From assembly GCA_009733775.1 (NCBI GenBank), contig WOGZ01000062.1:62001-126000 (forward strand): a stretch of 64,000 nucleotides of DNA, in the 5' to 3' direction. Below are positions 47,301 to 58,029 of the stretch, piece by piece (the first letter of the stretch is position 1; the number at the start of each line of letters is the position of its first letter). Origin of the DNA: Alectoria sarmentosa. Lineage: Eukaryota; Ascomycota; Lecanoromycetes; Lecanorales; Parmeliaceae. The position numbers were made by a program, and so were the translations under genes. The notes under the pieces were generated by a model. The model was not told the DNA's origin, made no database searches, and saw only the letters and a program-made list of their open reading frames with translations.

Positions 47301-47590
47301 TATATCAATTCGAATATTATGAAGATAAAGTGTTTGCGTTTAAATAAGATCTTCGTAATGATTACGATCGTTTAATTAATCGATATAAATGCTTTATCGA
47401 AATTGCAATTAATTAACTCGTAAAAATCATTTTTCACATGATTAAGAGCGATAATATTATTCATTTTTTTGTTAATGATTCGTATCATCTGATTATCGAA
47501 GTATATCAAAAATTCACGTTTATTAAAGACGATGATAAATAGTAAGTTAACTCTCATATTCGATATATAAAATACATTCTTCAAAATTTA
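44392..47590 (-). pseudogene. Degraded copia pol (protease, integrase, reverse transcriptase)
   Basis: The best surviving pieces on the minus strand are a protease-end segment (VFYISNMRVNLLFIIVFNKR, 47584-47372), GAG-pre-integrase (RFGYSRAYKLKNLYLYAHKV, 47308-47108) and reverse transcriptase (IIVALYIDDILIFI...FFKMKDFG, 45469-45206). YIDD replaces the usual YVDD. Stops and Ile/Asn/Lys/Tyr-rich substitutions are as expected from C-to-T and G-to-A change. Elsewhere the sequence is too eroded to place domains. Confidence 0.75.
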
Positions 47591-47929
47591 TGTTTGACAA
47601 TCGACTCGTATATGAATATCGCTTATGTCTTTATATGATAATTCGTCTTGATTATCGAACTTCATTACTTTATTATAATAAATCATGTTGATAAATAAAT
47701 TCTTTTAAGATATCATATGACGTATAACCCTCGAATCGATGATTTATTTGAGGATTTTCGTGACTTGTTTACGATATATAATCATTTAAACACGTTTTTT
47801 GCGAAATATGTCTTTCATATTATTATCCTCTTCTTCCGCTACAATAACGACTTTATCTTTTCGTTTAAAAAAGCGAATTGTGAATTTATTGAAAACCTTG
47901 CGGTTATTCTTTAATTATGAAATATCGTC

Positions 47930-48802
47930 TTTATCCGTCTCCTCTTTTTCTTTCTTGAAATTAAAATAATTCGATTTGTAATAACCTTTTTTGTCACATT
48001 CAAAGCATTCGACGTTTGCGAGATTATTATCTTTCGAGCGACCTCTTTGATCTTATTTATCATTACGATTTCCCTTCATATTGACGATGTTTAAATTATC
48101 TTTACATTTGATGTCTTATTTTATCGTGCGAAATTGTTTCAAGATTAATGCTATAATAAAGATATCGATTTGATTTAAAATGTGCTTCGTTATATCGTAC
48201 TCGTCTTTTTAACATGCATTCACGATCACAATCATATGATATATGTCCGATGATTTTACATTCGATATGAGGTTATAAATTTCATCGCTTAATTGTTTTA
48301 AAGTCATCGTTATTTTATCAATTGACTCATCGCTATTTTTGATATAATCGAAAAATTGTTATAACATAAATGATAAACGTCCCTTATCACTCATTTCATG
48401 AAATCGTTTCAATTCATTTTATACGTTCTTAAATAAATTTATATTGTTCACATAACTTTATTGCGTTTTTTTCACATTAACAATTAGCATAATAATTATT
48501 CAATGATTTATAAGCATTTAATTACATTCTTTCTTATCACCATTCGAGCATTTTCTGATATTTTCCACAATGTCTCATATATCACGCCCTATTAAAAACA
48601 TCTTATAAATTTAAATTCAATTGTTGTGATTATGGGCCTTCAGGGTAAACAGCTTGATATGTGAATGCTTTAATAACGATTTATTCAAATCATTCAAATC
48701 GATTTCCAGCATCTGTCTTTTATTCCTTTTAATAAATGTTATAAATTTTTTATTTGGCGAGTTCGAACCCTGTTTAGTGGTGTAGGGGCTTAATAACGCC
48801 AT
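47930..48802 (-). pseudogene. Degraded copia gag
   Basis: A start MALLSPYTTKQGSNSPNK at 48802 lies about 80 bp inside the primer-binding site. A CX2C zinc-knuckle remnant (ECFECDKKGYYK, 48012-47977) has Tyr where the knuckle's His and last Cys should be, the codon changes expected from C-to-T on either strand. Frames between are closed by many stops. Confidence 0.6.
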
Positions 48803-48880
48803 CTTTCGGTTGGCGGATGTTATATCTCATTTCATTGAGGCGACAGCGAGGTCTCGTTCAATGATTATTTGATAAATAAG

Positions 48881-48898
48881 CTGACCGGGCTCATAACC
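48881..48898 (-). other. Primer-binding site, half initiator-tRNA type
   Basis: GGTTATGAGCCCGGTCAG on the minus strand adjoins the 5' LTR. Its complement is the anticodon stem-loop of initiator tRNA-Met (GGGCTCATAACC, anticodon CAT). Copia-type elements prime from an initiator tRNA cleaved in the anticodon loop. Confidence 0.8.
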
Positions 48899-49246
48899 TG
48901 TTGCGAGAACAGATTGCGAAGCGGAATAACTAATAATCGAGTGGTTTCAATAATAATAGATTGCGATTATGATTATGGTAATGATCGTGTTTAAACAACA
49001 TAAAGAGAAAAGCATGGAGGCGACCATAATCCAGTTTATATAAAACAAAGGGGCCCCGAAATCGGACCCAGACAATTACCGAATTCCTATGGGTTCCCTA
49101 CCGAAAAGTGGCGAACTTAGGGGTACTACTCCCATGATCATTTGCCGGACCCACATGGTCCACATGAGTCTTCCGTATGACACATATAGTCCTCCGTATG
49201 ACACATATAAGCGAGTCTATTACCTAATGAGTGGGTCCAAACAACA
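48899..49246 (-). repeat. Right LTR (5' LTR of the element)
   Basis: 348 bp, TGTTG...CAACA, mirror image of the left copy in damage: the inner ~200 bp is mutated and the outer ~115 bp preserved. A TATATAAA box at about 49036-49044 could be the element promoter. Confidence 0.92.
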
Positions 49247-49251
49247 AATTC
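49247..49251. repeat. Target-site duplication, right copy (AATTC)
   Basis: Identical to 44029-44033. Confidence 0.9.
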
Positions 49252-50189
49252 CTAACAGGCTCGACAGGATCATCGTGAGACTTTCTGAGGCAGTCTCAAT
49301 CATGAACACCCAAGAATTTCGGGTTCATGCCCATAATCGACTTCAGATTGGACACCGCAGACTGATGGTCACCCTACCAATTGGAATTTGGCGCTTTGCT
49401 TATGCAAAGAACGTCTGGTCACTGCCATTTGAGATCCCATAGCAACACCGTGCTTGATAAAGCCAACCATCTGGATTTCTAGAAAAATACTATCTACCTT
49501 TGCAAGCTACTGCAATTCGGCGACAGATTGTCTGATCTGATCTTTTTCGGCTACATGATAAAACACCGCTCGAACCAAAGCTACAACGAGGATTTACGCT
49601 GTAATCGGAGCGAAGCAAGCAGCAGGAAGCCCATTCTGCTGCGCAGCTTGCGTTATTCTTGACTGTTATCTGTGATTCCTCAATACCTGTGATTCCCCAA
49701 AGTCTCTGTGGTGCATTGCAATTACTCATACACCAATTTTTGGGGGGAAGTCCTTTTGCCATCTTTGGGCTCGTGATCAACTGGTTCTGCATGGTGAACA
49801 TTCCTCAGCTTCAAAAGTGCAGGTGGTTTAGTAGTAAGTATGACATCGTGTCTTCTAATTCCGGGAATGCTGCTACGCAGGAGCCTCAGTCCAGGAATAA
49901 ACCTCAGTTCAGGAATAAGATCACCGGAGCTCCCATTAACAACCTAAAGTCTCTTGTTTGACGATGAATGCAGAATAAGAATTCAAAATCAAGAGCGATA
50001 ACAATCAAAGATAGACAAACTCGTTCAATTAATGTATCAATGCCGTGTCTTTCATCTCAGCTATGAATGGAAGGAGACGATTCGAGACAAAAAGCAAGAA
50101 CCAAACACAAGGATCAAGATGTATCCTGGCATTCTGCGCAAAATTATCATGTCATTCCTATCACCGTACTAGAATCAAATCGCAGATTC
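49252..50189. other. Intergenic, right flank of the retroelement
   Basis: About 940 bp of normal composition; no gene I can support. Short open frames here show no family features. Confidence 0.4.
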
Positions 50190-51332
50190 ATTGAATTCCA
50201 TCGTTCGATTCTCAGCGGTGCTCTGGTAGCACGTTTGCTATTTACAGTCGGACTCATTGCCCAACGCTCTATCGCGACAAATACCACCTGCGTTTAGGAT
50301 GGCGACACCTTCTTGGCCATTGCTCACAATGCTGGGATCCCCGTCAAATCTCTTGAAGCTGCAAACCCTGGTGTGGTTGCTACTGATCTGTACGAAGGTC
50401 AACTCATCAACGTTCCCGTTGATAACGAACTTGCTTCTAGCGCACAGTGAGCTCCAAATCTTTGCCAAGCGTCACGTCCTTGGCGACTCCTTCGGTATCC
50501 GCAAGCGGTTCGTCCACGGCGACTTCTTCTCCAACTTACATAAGTATTCCATCCATAGTGCCTTCCACAACTGCTGTTAGCGTTTCTTCCTCCACGCTTT
50601 CCTCTACTACCACCTCGGCGGTTCGCTCACAACGACTTCTTCTCCAACTTCCACAGACGGTTCATCCACGACGACTTTTTCTCCAACATCCACAAGTATT
50701 TCATCCGCAGTACCTTCTATGACTCTTATGAGCGTTTCTTCCTCCACGCTTTCCTCTACTATCAGTTCGAGCGCTTCCTCCCTGGGGGCTTCTTCTTCAA
50801 CTTCCACAAGCATATAGTCCTCTTCGACTCATCCTGTAACTTCCACAAGTCCTCCTTCCCCTCCACCATCTGCCGCCCCGCCAAGTACAACGGCACTGGT
50901 CACTCCTAACAGTCCGTTCTCGTCTTCCACCTGCAGGCCGACTCCCACCGGAAGATATCATGATGCTGATGACGTTCAAAGCAAAATCAATGCCTCTCGC
51001 TCAGGTAATGCGGGATATACACTGACGAAAATCCAGAATGTGTATAAAATGGAGTTGTGGATGGAGAGTTCCAAAACTTCAATGAAAACGACCATTCAAC
51101 ACCCAACGAAGAGGGATGCAATATGTCAGTCACATCAATACCCGGTTGCTCCGTCCAAGATGCTACTCTCATGTGGCCTCTACCTTCAGCGACCGAATTC
51201 AATGGCACTTGGATTCTCTACCCTTCGGTCCCACTGTAGCGAGGAAGGTCCTTGGAAAACTTTCAAACTCGAAAAAGCTGTACTCTTGAACCAGAAATGG
51301 ACCCCCAATGTCAAAGTGTTCCTGTCGCCCTA
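50190..51332 (+). pseudogene. LysM-domain secreted protein relic
   Basis: A signal-like hydrophobic segment (LVARLLFTVGLIAQRSIA, about 50227-50279) is followed by TTC and a TAG stop (50297-50299). Beyond it lies a recognisable LysM domain: DGDTFLAIAHNAGI, SLEAANPGVVATDLYEGQLI, NVPV (about 50300-50420). The sequence then becomes Ser/Thr-rich in shifting frames (SSPTYISIPSIVPSTTAVS, STLSSTTTS), followed by a Cys-containing C-terminal part (FQNFNENDHSTPNEEGC). One stop and several frameshifts mark it as dead. Functional LysM proteins bind chitin or peptidoglycan in the wall or apoplast. No reconstruction is attempted. Confidence 0.68.
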
Positions 51333-52109
51333 GGTATGTAGCGATAACAGACTACTCTAAGTAAATGTACTCAGAGGAATTACTCTTCCAATGGCTAGAT
51401 GCGAGGCTCCATTCCGCCCGTCTTCCATTGAACAGTTGACGCGGAAGAAAAAAGTAGATCCATCCTAAAAAGAATCACAATTTGAGTGCAATCACTTTGA
51501 GCCCATGGATTATGGTAATTGCATTCGTTCAAGCCGATCTGGGCCTAGCGCTGTAAACAAGGAAGTCGCTTTCCGATTCACCACCCTCTTACAAGACCGA
51601 TCTTCCATTCCTCTGAGTGCATCATATCGAGTCCATGATCTCCAGAGCTAATATTGCACTCTCTAGGCTTGTATCCTAACTAAAGAGCTGGGATGCACCT
51701 TTTGATGTTCAGCGACGAATTTCAGGTAACATCTCGCACCAACCTGCGTCAGTGTTTACATGGGTGAGTGTGGGACAAGATTTGTTTCAGAACACCCAGG
51801 TACTCCAGTATGAATTATCATTAGTTGATACTATTCCATGTAGCATTACTTGTTTGCTGAGGAAGAACAGGACTCCTAATACGATGTAATTCACTTGCCA
51901 TCAAACACGCCTTCCCGGCACATATCGTCCATTAATTGCCTACTATCAGCTTTTGATTTTACGACAAGAGAACCCCACTCCCACGAGTGATTGCGCGAAT
52001 CCGTCCTAGAGTGCCTTGACTCACATTCTCAGACGTCGCGAAGGCACCCTCATTACAACCTTGGTCTTAAAGGCCGAGGCCAGAATCCGTCTGCTCCAGT
52101 TCCCTGAGA
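51333..52109. other. Intergenic
   Basis: About 780 bp, no feature seen apart from probable promoter sequence before 52110. Confidence 0.4.
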
Positions 52110-54643
52110 ATGGAGGCAAGAGAGGCGATGATCATCAGCAAATTGGCATCGATGGATATAAACACAGACGCGCTCATGAAACAACGAACGCCGGAAGAGT
52201 TAGCTGCCATTCGCAAGGATCCTATGAGTGCAATCAAAGCTTATCTCAAAGACAACCCTAGGCTACAAAGATACAAGCTCGCTACCTTCGATAAGTTTCA
52301 GCCTCTGGTCAAAGACGTACGGAGTCTATATTCGACCATTTCTTGCGTCTACGAGCCATATTGGGAAAACACGAGTCTACATTGCATAAGCGATGGTGCA
52401 AGAAGAGTCCTGAGCAGCGAAGAAAGATGCTTCTGTCTGCTTGGCCAGATATGGCTCCAAACCACAGCCCAGATCTGAAAGTACTATGGCAAGAGGCCTC
52501 ACCCACCAATCAGAGTACCTCACGCCCCCGAGACGCATTCATGTTCCCCTACATCAACCTTCAAGACCTAATGAAGACCAAGCCTTTAGTTCTCTTATTA
52601 GACTCCCGTAGCCGACACACACCGGCCACATTCGTCAATAATGACTGGAATTCCACTAAGCTGGGCCTTCGGTGTGAGGTCATCTCCCCGACTATCCTGA
52701 GTGGATGGATAATGCTTCTGCAAGCAAATGCTTACGGAAGCTTACACCCGCACACCATGGAGTCTTGGCACACTCTGAAAACTGGCCAAAGTCACACGCC
52801 TGGCATTGGCTTACTGATCCTAGAAATTCAACAGCGGCTCATGCGTTTTCTGGTCACCTGTTCCGAGCTGATACTACACGGTCTGGACTTAAGAGCCTGC
52901 GACTTGGACAATTCAACATCTTTGTCTCCGTCCATTACCAGCTATGTGTCCACAACCCCTGGCCTTGTCGACCTTCGGCCCTCTTTCGACGGCGTCGTTC
53001 AAGAAGCTCCATACCGCGTTCCAGACCAATTTGATTTTGCTCGACTACACAGCTTTTTTTACGCAAAACGCGACGAGGCAGAAAACCATCTTTGGTCCTT
53101 ACGTGAGAATCCTGCCTATTTTGTGGAAGTATTAAAGGAGCTTGGTGTGGCAAAAGAAGAGATGCTTCGAATCACCGATGGTGTCCCTAGTTCATGGTCA
53201 ATAGCAAAGACTTCATCATTTTATGAAGAGATTATCAGGAGTGCTGTTCACATTGCTTACACTGAAGTAACACACTGGGACGATTCTTGGCAGCAACTCA
53301 GGAAGATCATGGCTTTAAGGGAACAATATGGCAAGCGCATCTCGCCAACAGAACTGCCGCCGAAAGACTACGAATGTGCCGTGGGCCTTTTGTCGAATCA
53401 ATTGGGGGAAACACTGGTTTGTGTAAGAATGGATCTCAAGTCTACGGTCGCTTCCTCGCCAGAGCTCCGTAGGTTTTTTGTTCCCCGGCCGCGTAATCCT
53501 CATGAGGACTCGCGCATCATTCGCGTCGATACCGTGAGCATTCCCAGAGATGATTATTTCCTTTGGGTCATCTCACAACTTGTCGAGGAAGAATCTCCTC
53601 TGGGGGACTTCCCGGGTCTACTACATGAAATGGATCGAATCATGCGCAATGACGTGAAGCAAAGACGGCGTGTTAGTCCTTGGGTGGCCAGCGCAGTTTC
53701 CAAGCTGGCACTTGTGTATGAGCTAAATCGACAAATTGCGCTTTCTCACCTAGGTGTCCAAATTGAGTCCTCGGTACCAGGCCATATGTTACAAGCTGAC
53801 TCGAAGAGAAGGAATGAAGTCATCGATCACTTTCAAGCGGTACTGATGCAAGCTCGAGAAGACAACGCCTTCGCAGCACTGGGGACTCCCCTCAGCAAGT
53901 TCCATTATCCTTCCGATAAGAGGCAGACAGCAGCAACGACTGAAGCAGGGCGCAGTGCGGAAAGATACCTAGACGAGTTTTGGGCCGGCGTTGATCAATA
54001 CTTCGTCAAGAAAACAGGCTCAACTTTTGATGGTATGATAAAAGGAAAGATCACAATTCGGGAGCTATACAGAACACCTACTTGGACAGAGCCAGCCGAT
54101 TCAGCAGCGCCCCAGTCAAAGGATGGTGACGCTACGTCAGTGCCACTCCTCGCAGCCACACTGAAAGAGCGTAAAGAGCGTACAATCATGAAAGAAAACG
54201 ATCCGCTACCCAAGGTCAAATCAAAAACACGCGGTGAGGCTGCTGACGTGACGAAACTTCCGGGGGTTTCCCGGCCTACGAACGCAGAGAAGGACTCAAC
54301 AATAAATTCAAGTCCCGATCCAATTTTCTCCCTCGACAAGCGCGCCTACAAGGTCTTCACATCTTTGTTTCGCTTGTCCACCAAAGACGGCGTTCCAGGT
54401 GAGCTCCCATGGAACGGCTTCCTTTACGCCATGGTTGCAATAGGCTTTTCAGTGCAGAGTCTGGATGGCTCGGCGTCCATCTTCTCTCGCACAGATGAGG
54501 GTGTGGATCGAAGCATTATCTTTCACGAGCCACATCCTGAAAGCAAGATGCCGTATCTTATTGCTAAACGAGTCGGGAGACGGTTGAATAGGACATATGG
54601 TTGGACTGCGGAAAACTTTGTAAAAGCTTGGGACGGCCGATGA
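52110..54643 (+). CDS. Large fungal-specific protein of unknown function, one frameshift
   Basis: The N-terminus starts at the ATG at 52110 (MEAREAMIISKLASMDINTD, TPEELAAIRKDPMSAIKAYL, FQPLVKDVRSLYS). At about 52325-52345 the homologous reading moves to another frame (LRAILGKHESTLHKRWCKKS) and then stays open for more than 760 codons to 54643. No intron fits in so short a space, so one base is probably missing, either in the genome or in the assembly. Typical family segments are present: RDAFMFPYINLQDLMKTKPL, GIGLLILEIQQRLMRFLV, FFVPRPRNPHED, and a C-terminal block FHEPHP...GRRLNRTYGW. These mark a widespread filamentous-fungal family of roughly 850-900 aa. I know of no assigned biochemical activity. 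Confidence 0.7.
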
Positions 54644-57600
54644 AAGCGGTCGAACGTTTCACTCGTAGGATGATAAAGTGGCAAGGCCCGATGTCTGAAG
54701 TGGACTCCATTTAGAACTGAGACACGTCTCTTGGAAACGGGATAGCTTCCTACTTTCATCAGAACAATCAGCCAAGAAGTGGTCCTGGCAATCGGTGGAG
54801 AAAAGCTATGGTCAGATATACCAAATATCAACGTTACAGAACAAGATCTAGTCGATTCAGTAGCTTGAAAGCAAATCAAGCGATACAATCAATCTCATTT
54901 CCATAGGCCTGCTGACCTCCTTAGACGGACCGTTCAAAGTCGCGGACTGAAGGGTAAGAGAGGTCATTGGGGAGGGGGCTCATCTCCCACAAATCCACTC
55001 ATATCGATACAAGCATCTCAAAACTGAAGCCATTGCACATTGTCTTCTCTCACACTCAATACCCTAGCCTGACCTAAGAATTGACCCCCCAAAAACATGT
55101 CTCCTCCCAACCCAGCAGGCTGGATCAGGATCCAGGTGATTATGGTGCGCAAAAGCGATTTGAGGATGCGAATCAAATCCCGGTAACCATGACCGCTGCT
55201 ACAAAGTCGCTCATACTCGACTTTCTCTCAATCCCTACCAACGCTGTCATAAAGACGATCGAACATCTGAATTCTGAGCCCCAGACTTGACGAGCCGGAT
55301 TTCCTGCCTCGTTTTTCTCGAGCACCATTCTTTTCACATCTCGGCTTCTGCGGCTGGTGGGGCGGAAGGGGCGGCACGGTCTGCGGCGCTCCATACCCAT
55401 TCTGTGTGGATGCTGCAACGTATTCTCGATCGGACGTGTAATTCACCAGGGCGGAAAGAAGGTGCGAGTGTGTGGATTGGGGACATTGCTGGGCACAATA
55501 TGTTGATGGACTGGCAGGATTGTAGGGGAAAGTGGATTGCGAGCGGATGATTTGTTGGAAGAGAGAGGAACAGGCTCGTTGCCACGAGGTCTTGAGGTGC
55601 TGAAGAATGAGGGAAAGCTGTTGGGTCAATGATTTTGGTGATGCAGAAGGTGCGATTCAGTGGACACGTAATGAAGACGCGATGACGCATTTCCCAATAA
55701 CACCTACAGTGTTGCAATCTCCGGGAAAAAAAGTCCTACAACGAAACTTGCCTTTCTTACAGATAGGCATTACTTGGAAGAAACCAACGCAATAACGATC
55801 AATTTTGCTGAGAATTCATAGGAGGAGGGAAGACGGACGACCGCAATCAAAGCGCATGGACCTACAGAGCACGAAAGATGGCGAGAATGCAGAGTTCAAG
55901 GATGAAAGCGGTATCAATGACACTTGACATTCGCAGACAGCGGTTGTCGATCTTTTCTGTGCCATTCTTTACCACCTTTCCTCTGCGTCCGGGTACAATT
56001 GCTAACAGTAGCGCGTTCTTGAAGGAGAAGTGGATGGTGGGCTCTTACTCTCCCATATTCGAAAACCCTTGTAAGGAACGTTTTTGTGTGACGGAAGCTA
56101 TCGTGGTCGGTCCTCATACCCGCATGATTTTCAAGTCTTTGATTCCTTCCGCCGAGATGGACCTCTCTGTGCCCGGGGTAGACGAAGGTCGTAGAGTGTT
56201 GTCCGGTTGTCGGCGTGGACGGCGGGACCGCATCTTTTGGAAGGAGAGACAGGCGCCGCCGTACTGTTAAACTGCCGACCAGTCTTGCCATGAATCAGAG
56301 CAGCCTCGAAGCAGCTCGCAGAAGGCGGAACAATCCAGAAGTGAAGCCGAGGTCGCCCCTTTTGATCATCCCATTATCACATACTTTTCTCTCGGTCCTT
56401 TGCAAGTCATCTGACTGACTCGAATTCTTGCCCAGGACTTTGGACTAGCTACTTACTACCTAGTTTAAAGCATGGCTAAAGCCTCCCAATCTGGGGCCGC
56501 AAGGAGCACGGGACTTTTTCGGTTCGGCCAATGAAAGCAGCAAGCATGGTTCAGATCTCGAATCTTATCACATGGAAGCTCTGATCCTTCTGATCCTTGG
56601 GCGATCCGTTCTTCAACTTCTTCCAGACTTGGGACTTATCTACAACGTACTTGGTACACATGGGAGAATCATTACTCTGGGCTGAAAGGCCAGGTCTTGG
56701 AGCCAATGAGAACAGTTATGAGAGGCTGAGTGACTCGATACCACGTGAGTAGCTGAGTATGTGAGAAGGGGAGAAAGCTTCACTTGATTTTCCCTATCGA
56801 GTTTAGGTGTTAACCCGGGAAACCAAAGGCCTAGATCTGTAAGGACTCGGCTTCACTTGTCACCTGCTCCCTGCCTACTCTACTCTTCCCCCCTCTTGAC
56901 CGACGCTTACCGAGCGCCAAGATTGCCAAGATTGCCAAGATTACCAAGCATGCTGTCTGCGCCGCTGCGGACATGGCCGAACCGGGCACTAAAATCCAGG
57001 GTTTCAAGCTCAAGCTCAAATTCAAATTCAGGAACTCGGTCTTTACCCCCACTACACCAACTTCACCTTTCTCTCTTTGCTCTCCCCATCATGATCATGT
57101 TACACACGGCAGGAAGGAGGCGGTCAATGGAGCAGGTGCCCAATTTACCGGGACTGTCGTTACATTGCCCGTCAGCTTTGCAGAATTTTGTTATACGAGA
57201 AAGTCCAGATGAATGGACGAAGCTAGAAGATTGTCATGCATGCATCTCGGTCTATTAGAATTAAACTATCACTGTAGTAGCCTAGGAGTAACTGCGGCTC
57301 GCTTCTTCTTTCCACCAATCATAAAGGCCAGCGCCAACGATATCTGATGTCTCCTTGAGCTAGTGACCCAAGAGAGCGGGGAAATGGCTGGACGTGGGGC
57401 TAGGGTCCGGCTTTGGCTGAATCGACCATTTGCTCTCCTGCAGCTAGAGTAGCTGACATCCAATCAGTATTCAATACCGTATCAGCTAGAGGACGGGCAC
57501 GAGGTGAAGATTAATTACCCACAGTAATCCCCGAACTCTGCCAACATCCGTCTGTGCTCAGTGTATCCATTGTATCAGCCAATAATACCGTCGACAATAC

Positions 57601-58029
57601 CAATGGTACAAGGGGATCATCCACTCATCATGGTTGCAGCACATGATGCACGGCAACAAGCATCACGGACTTGACCTTTACGAGGTTCCTACGCCCGCTC
57701 TTGCTGTCCTGACTCCTGCCTGCTTCTTGCCTGCGACCTGCCAATTTTCAGACATGGCGCCTGTGCCTACCGTACTCATTACTTTATTATTAAGTACTGT
57801 ATCTCTAGCAATATGCGGGGTCCGGGAGGCGTTTGAGAAATAGGTAGTCTGTCGTCCACCCGTACTCTACTTACTCTCCCACGCTGCGGCTGGGTGACAC
57901 TGCTATAATATAATAACACCCTCGGGCCCCCTGCATCTTCCTTCTCTCTCCTCTCTTCTCTTTCTCTTCCACCTCACCTCTCTACAATTCTACCGTTTCA
58001 AGGTATTCTCAACTAACATCACCGCCATC
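54644..58029. other. Gene-free stretch of about 3.4 kb
   Basis: Only short open frames, none like a known protein. Local features are three tandem AAGATTGCC-like units (about 56920-56945), a CAAGCTCAA/CAAATTC-rich run at 57003-57030, and a strongly C/T-rich promoter just before 58030 (57935-57995). It may hold regulatory sequence or ncRNA for the sugar-transporter gene. Confidence 0.45.
57935..58029 (+). promoter_or_regulatory. Pyrimidine-rich promoter/5' UTR of the sugar transporter
   Basis: A dense CTTCTCTCTCCTCTCTTCT run followed by CTCTACAATTCTACC, typical of highly expressed fungal genes just upstream of the start codon. Confidence 0.55.

Larger units (their letters stand above)
44034..49246 (-). 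mobile_element. Complete but mutated Ty1/copia LTR retrotransposon
   Basis: A 5213-bp element with 348-bp LTRs bounded by TGTTG...CAACA, flanked by AATTC duplications. The primer-binding site and polypurine tract are correctly placed for minus-strand orientation. Order on the minus strand is gag (from 48802), zinc knuckle (about 48010), protease-like and GAG-pre-integrase pieces (47584-47108), then reverse transcriptase with YIDDILI (about 45370), so protease and integrase come before reverse transcriptase as in copia. All frames are riddled with stops, and the interior is extremely AT-rich from C-to-T mutation of both strands. It cannot encode working proteins. Confidence 0.9.

Noticed and set aside
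48757..48775. GTTCGAACC resembling a tRNA B box
   Set aside because: It lies in the element's gag start (minus strand) and has no A box or cloverleaf.
44500..48800. CRISPR-like or satellite array in the AT-rich block
   Set aside because: No regular unit; AT bias comes from C-to-T mutation of a retroelement.
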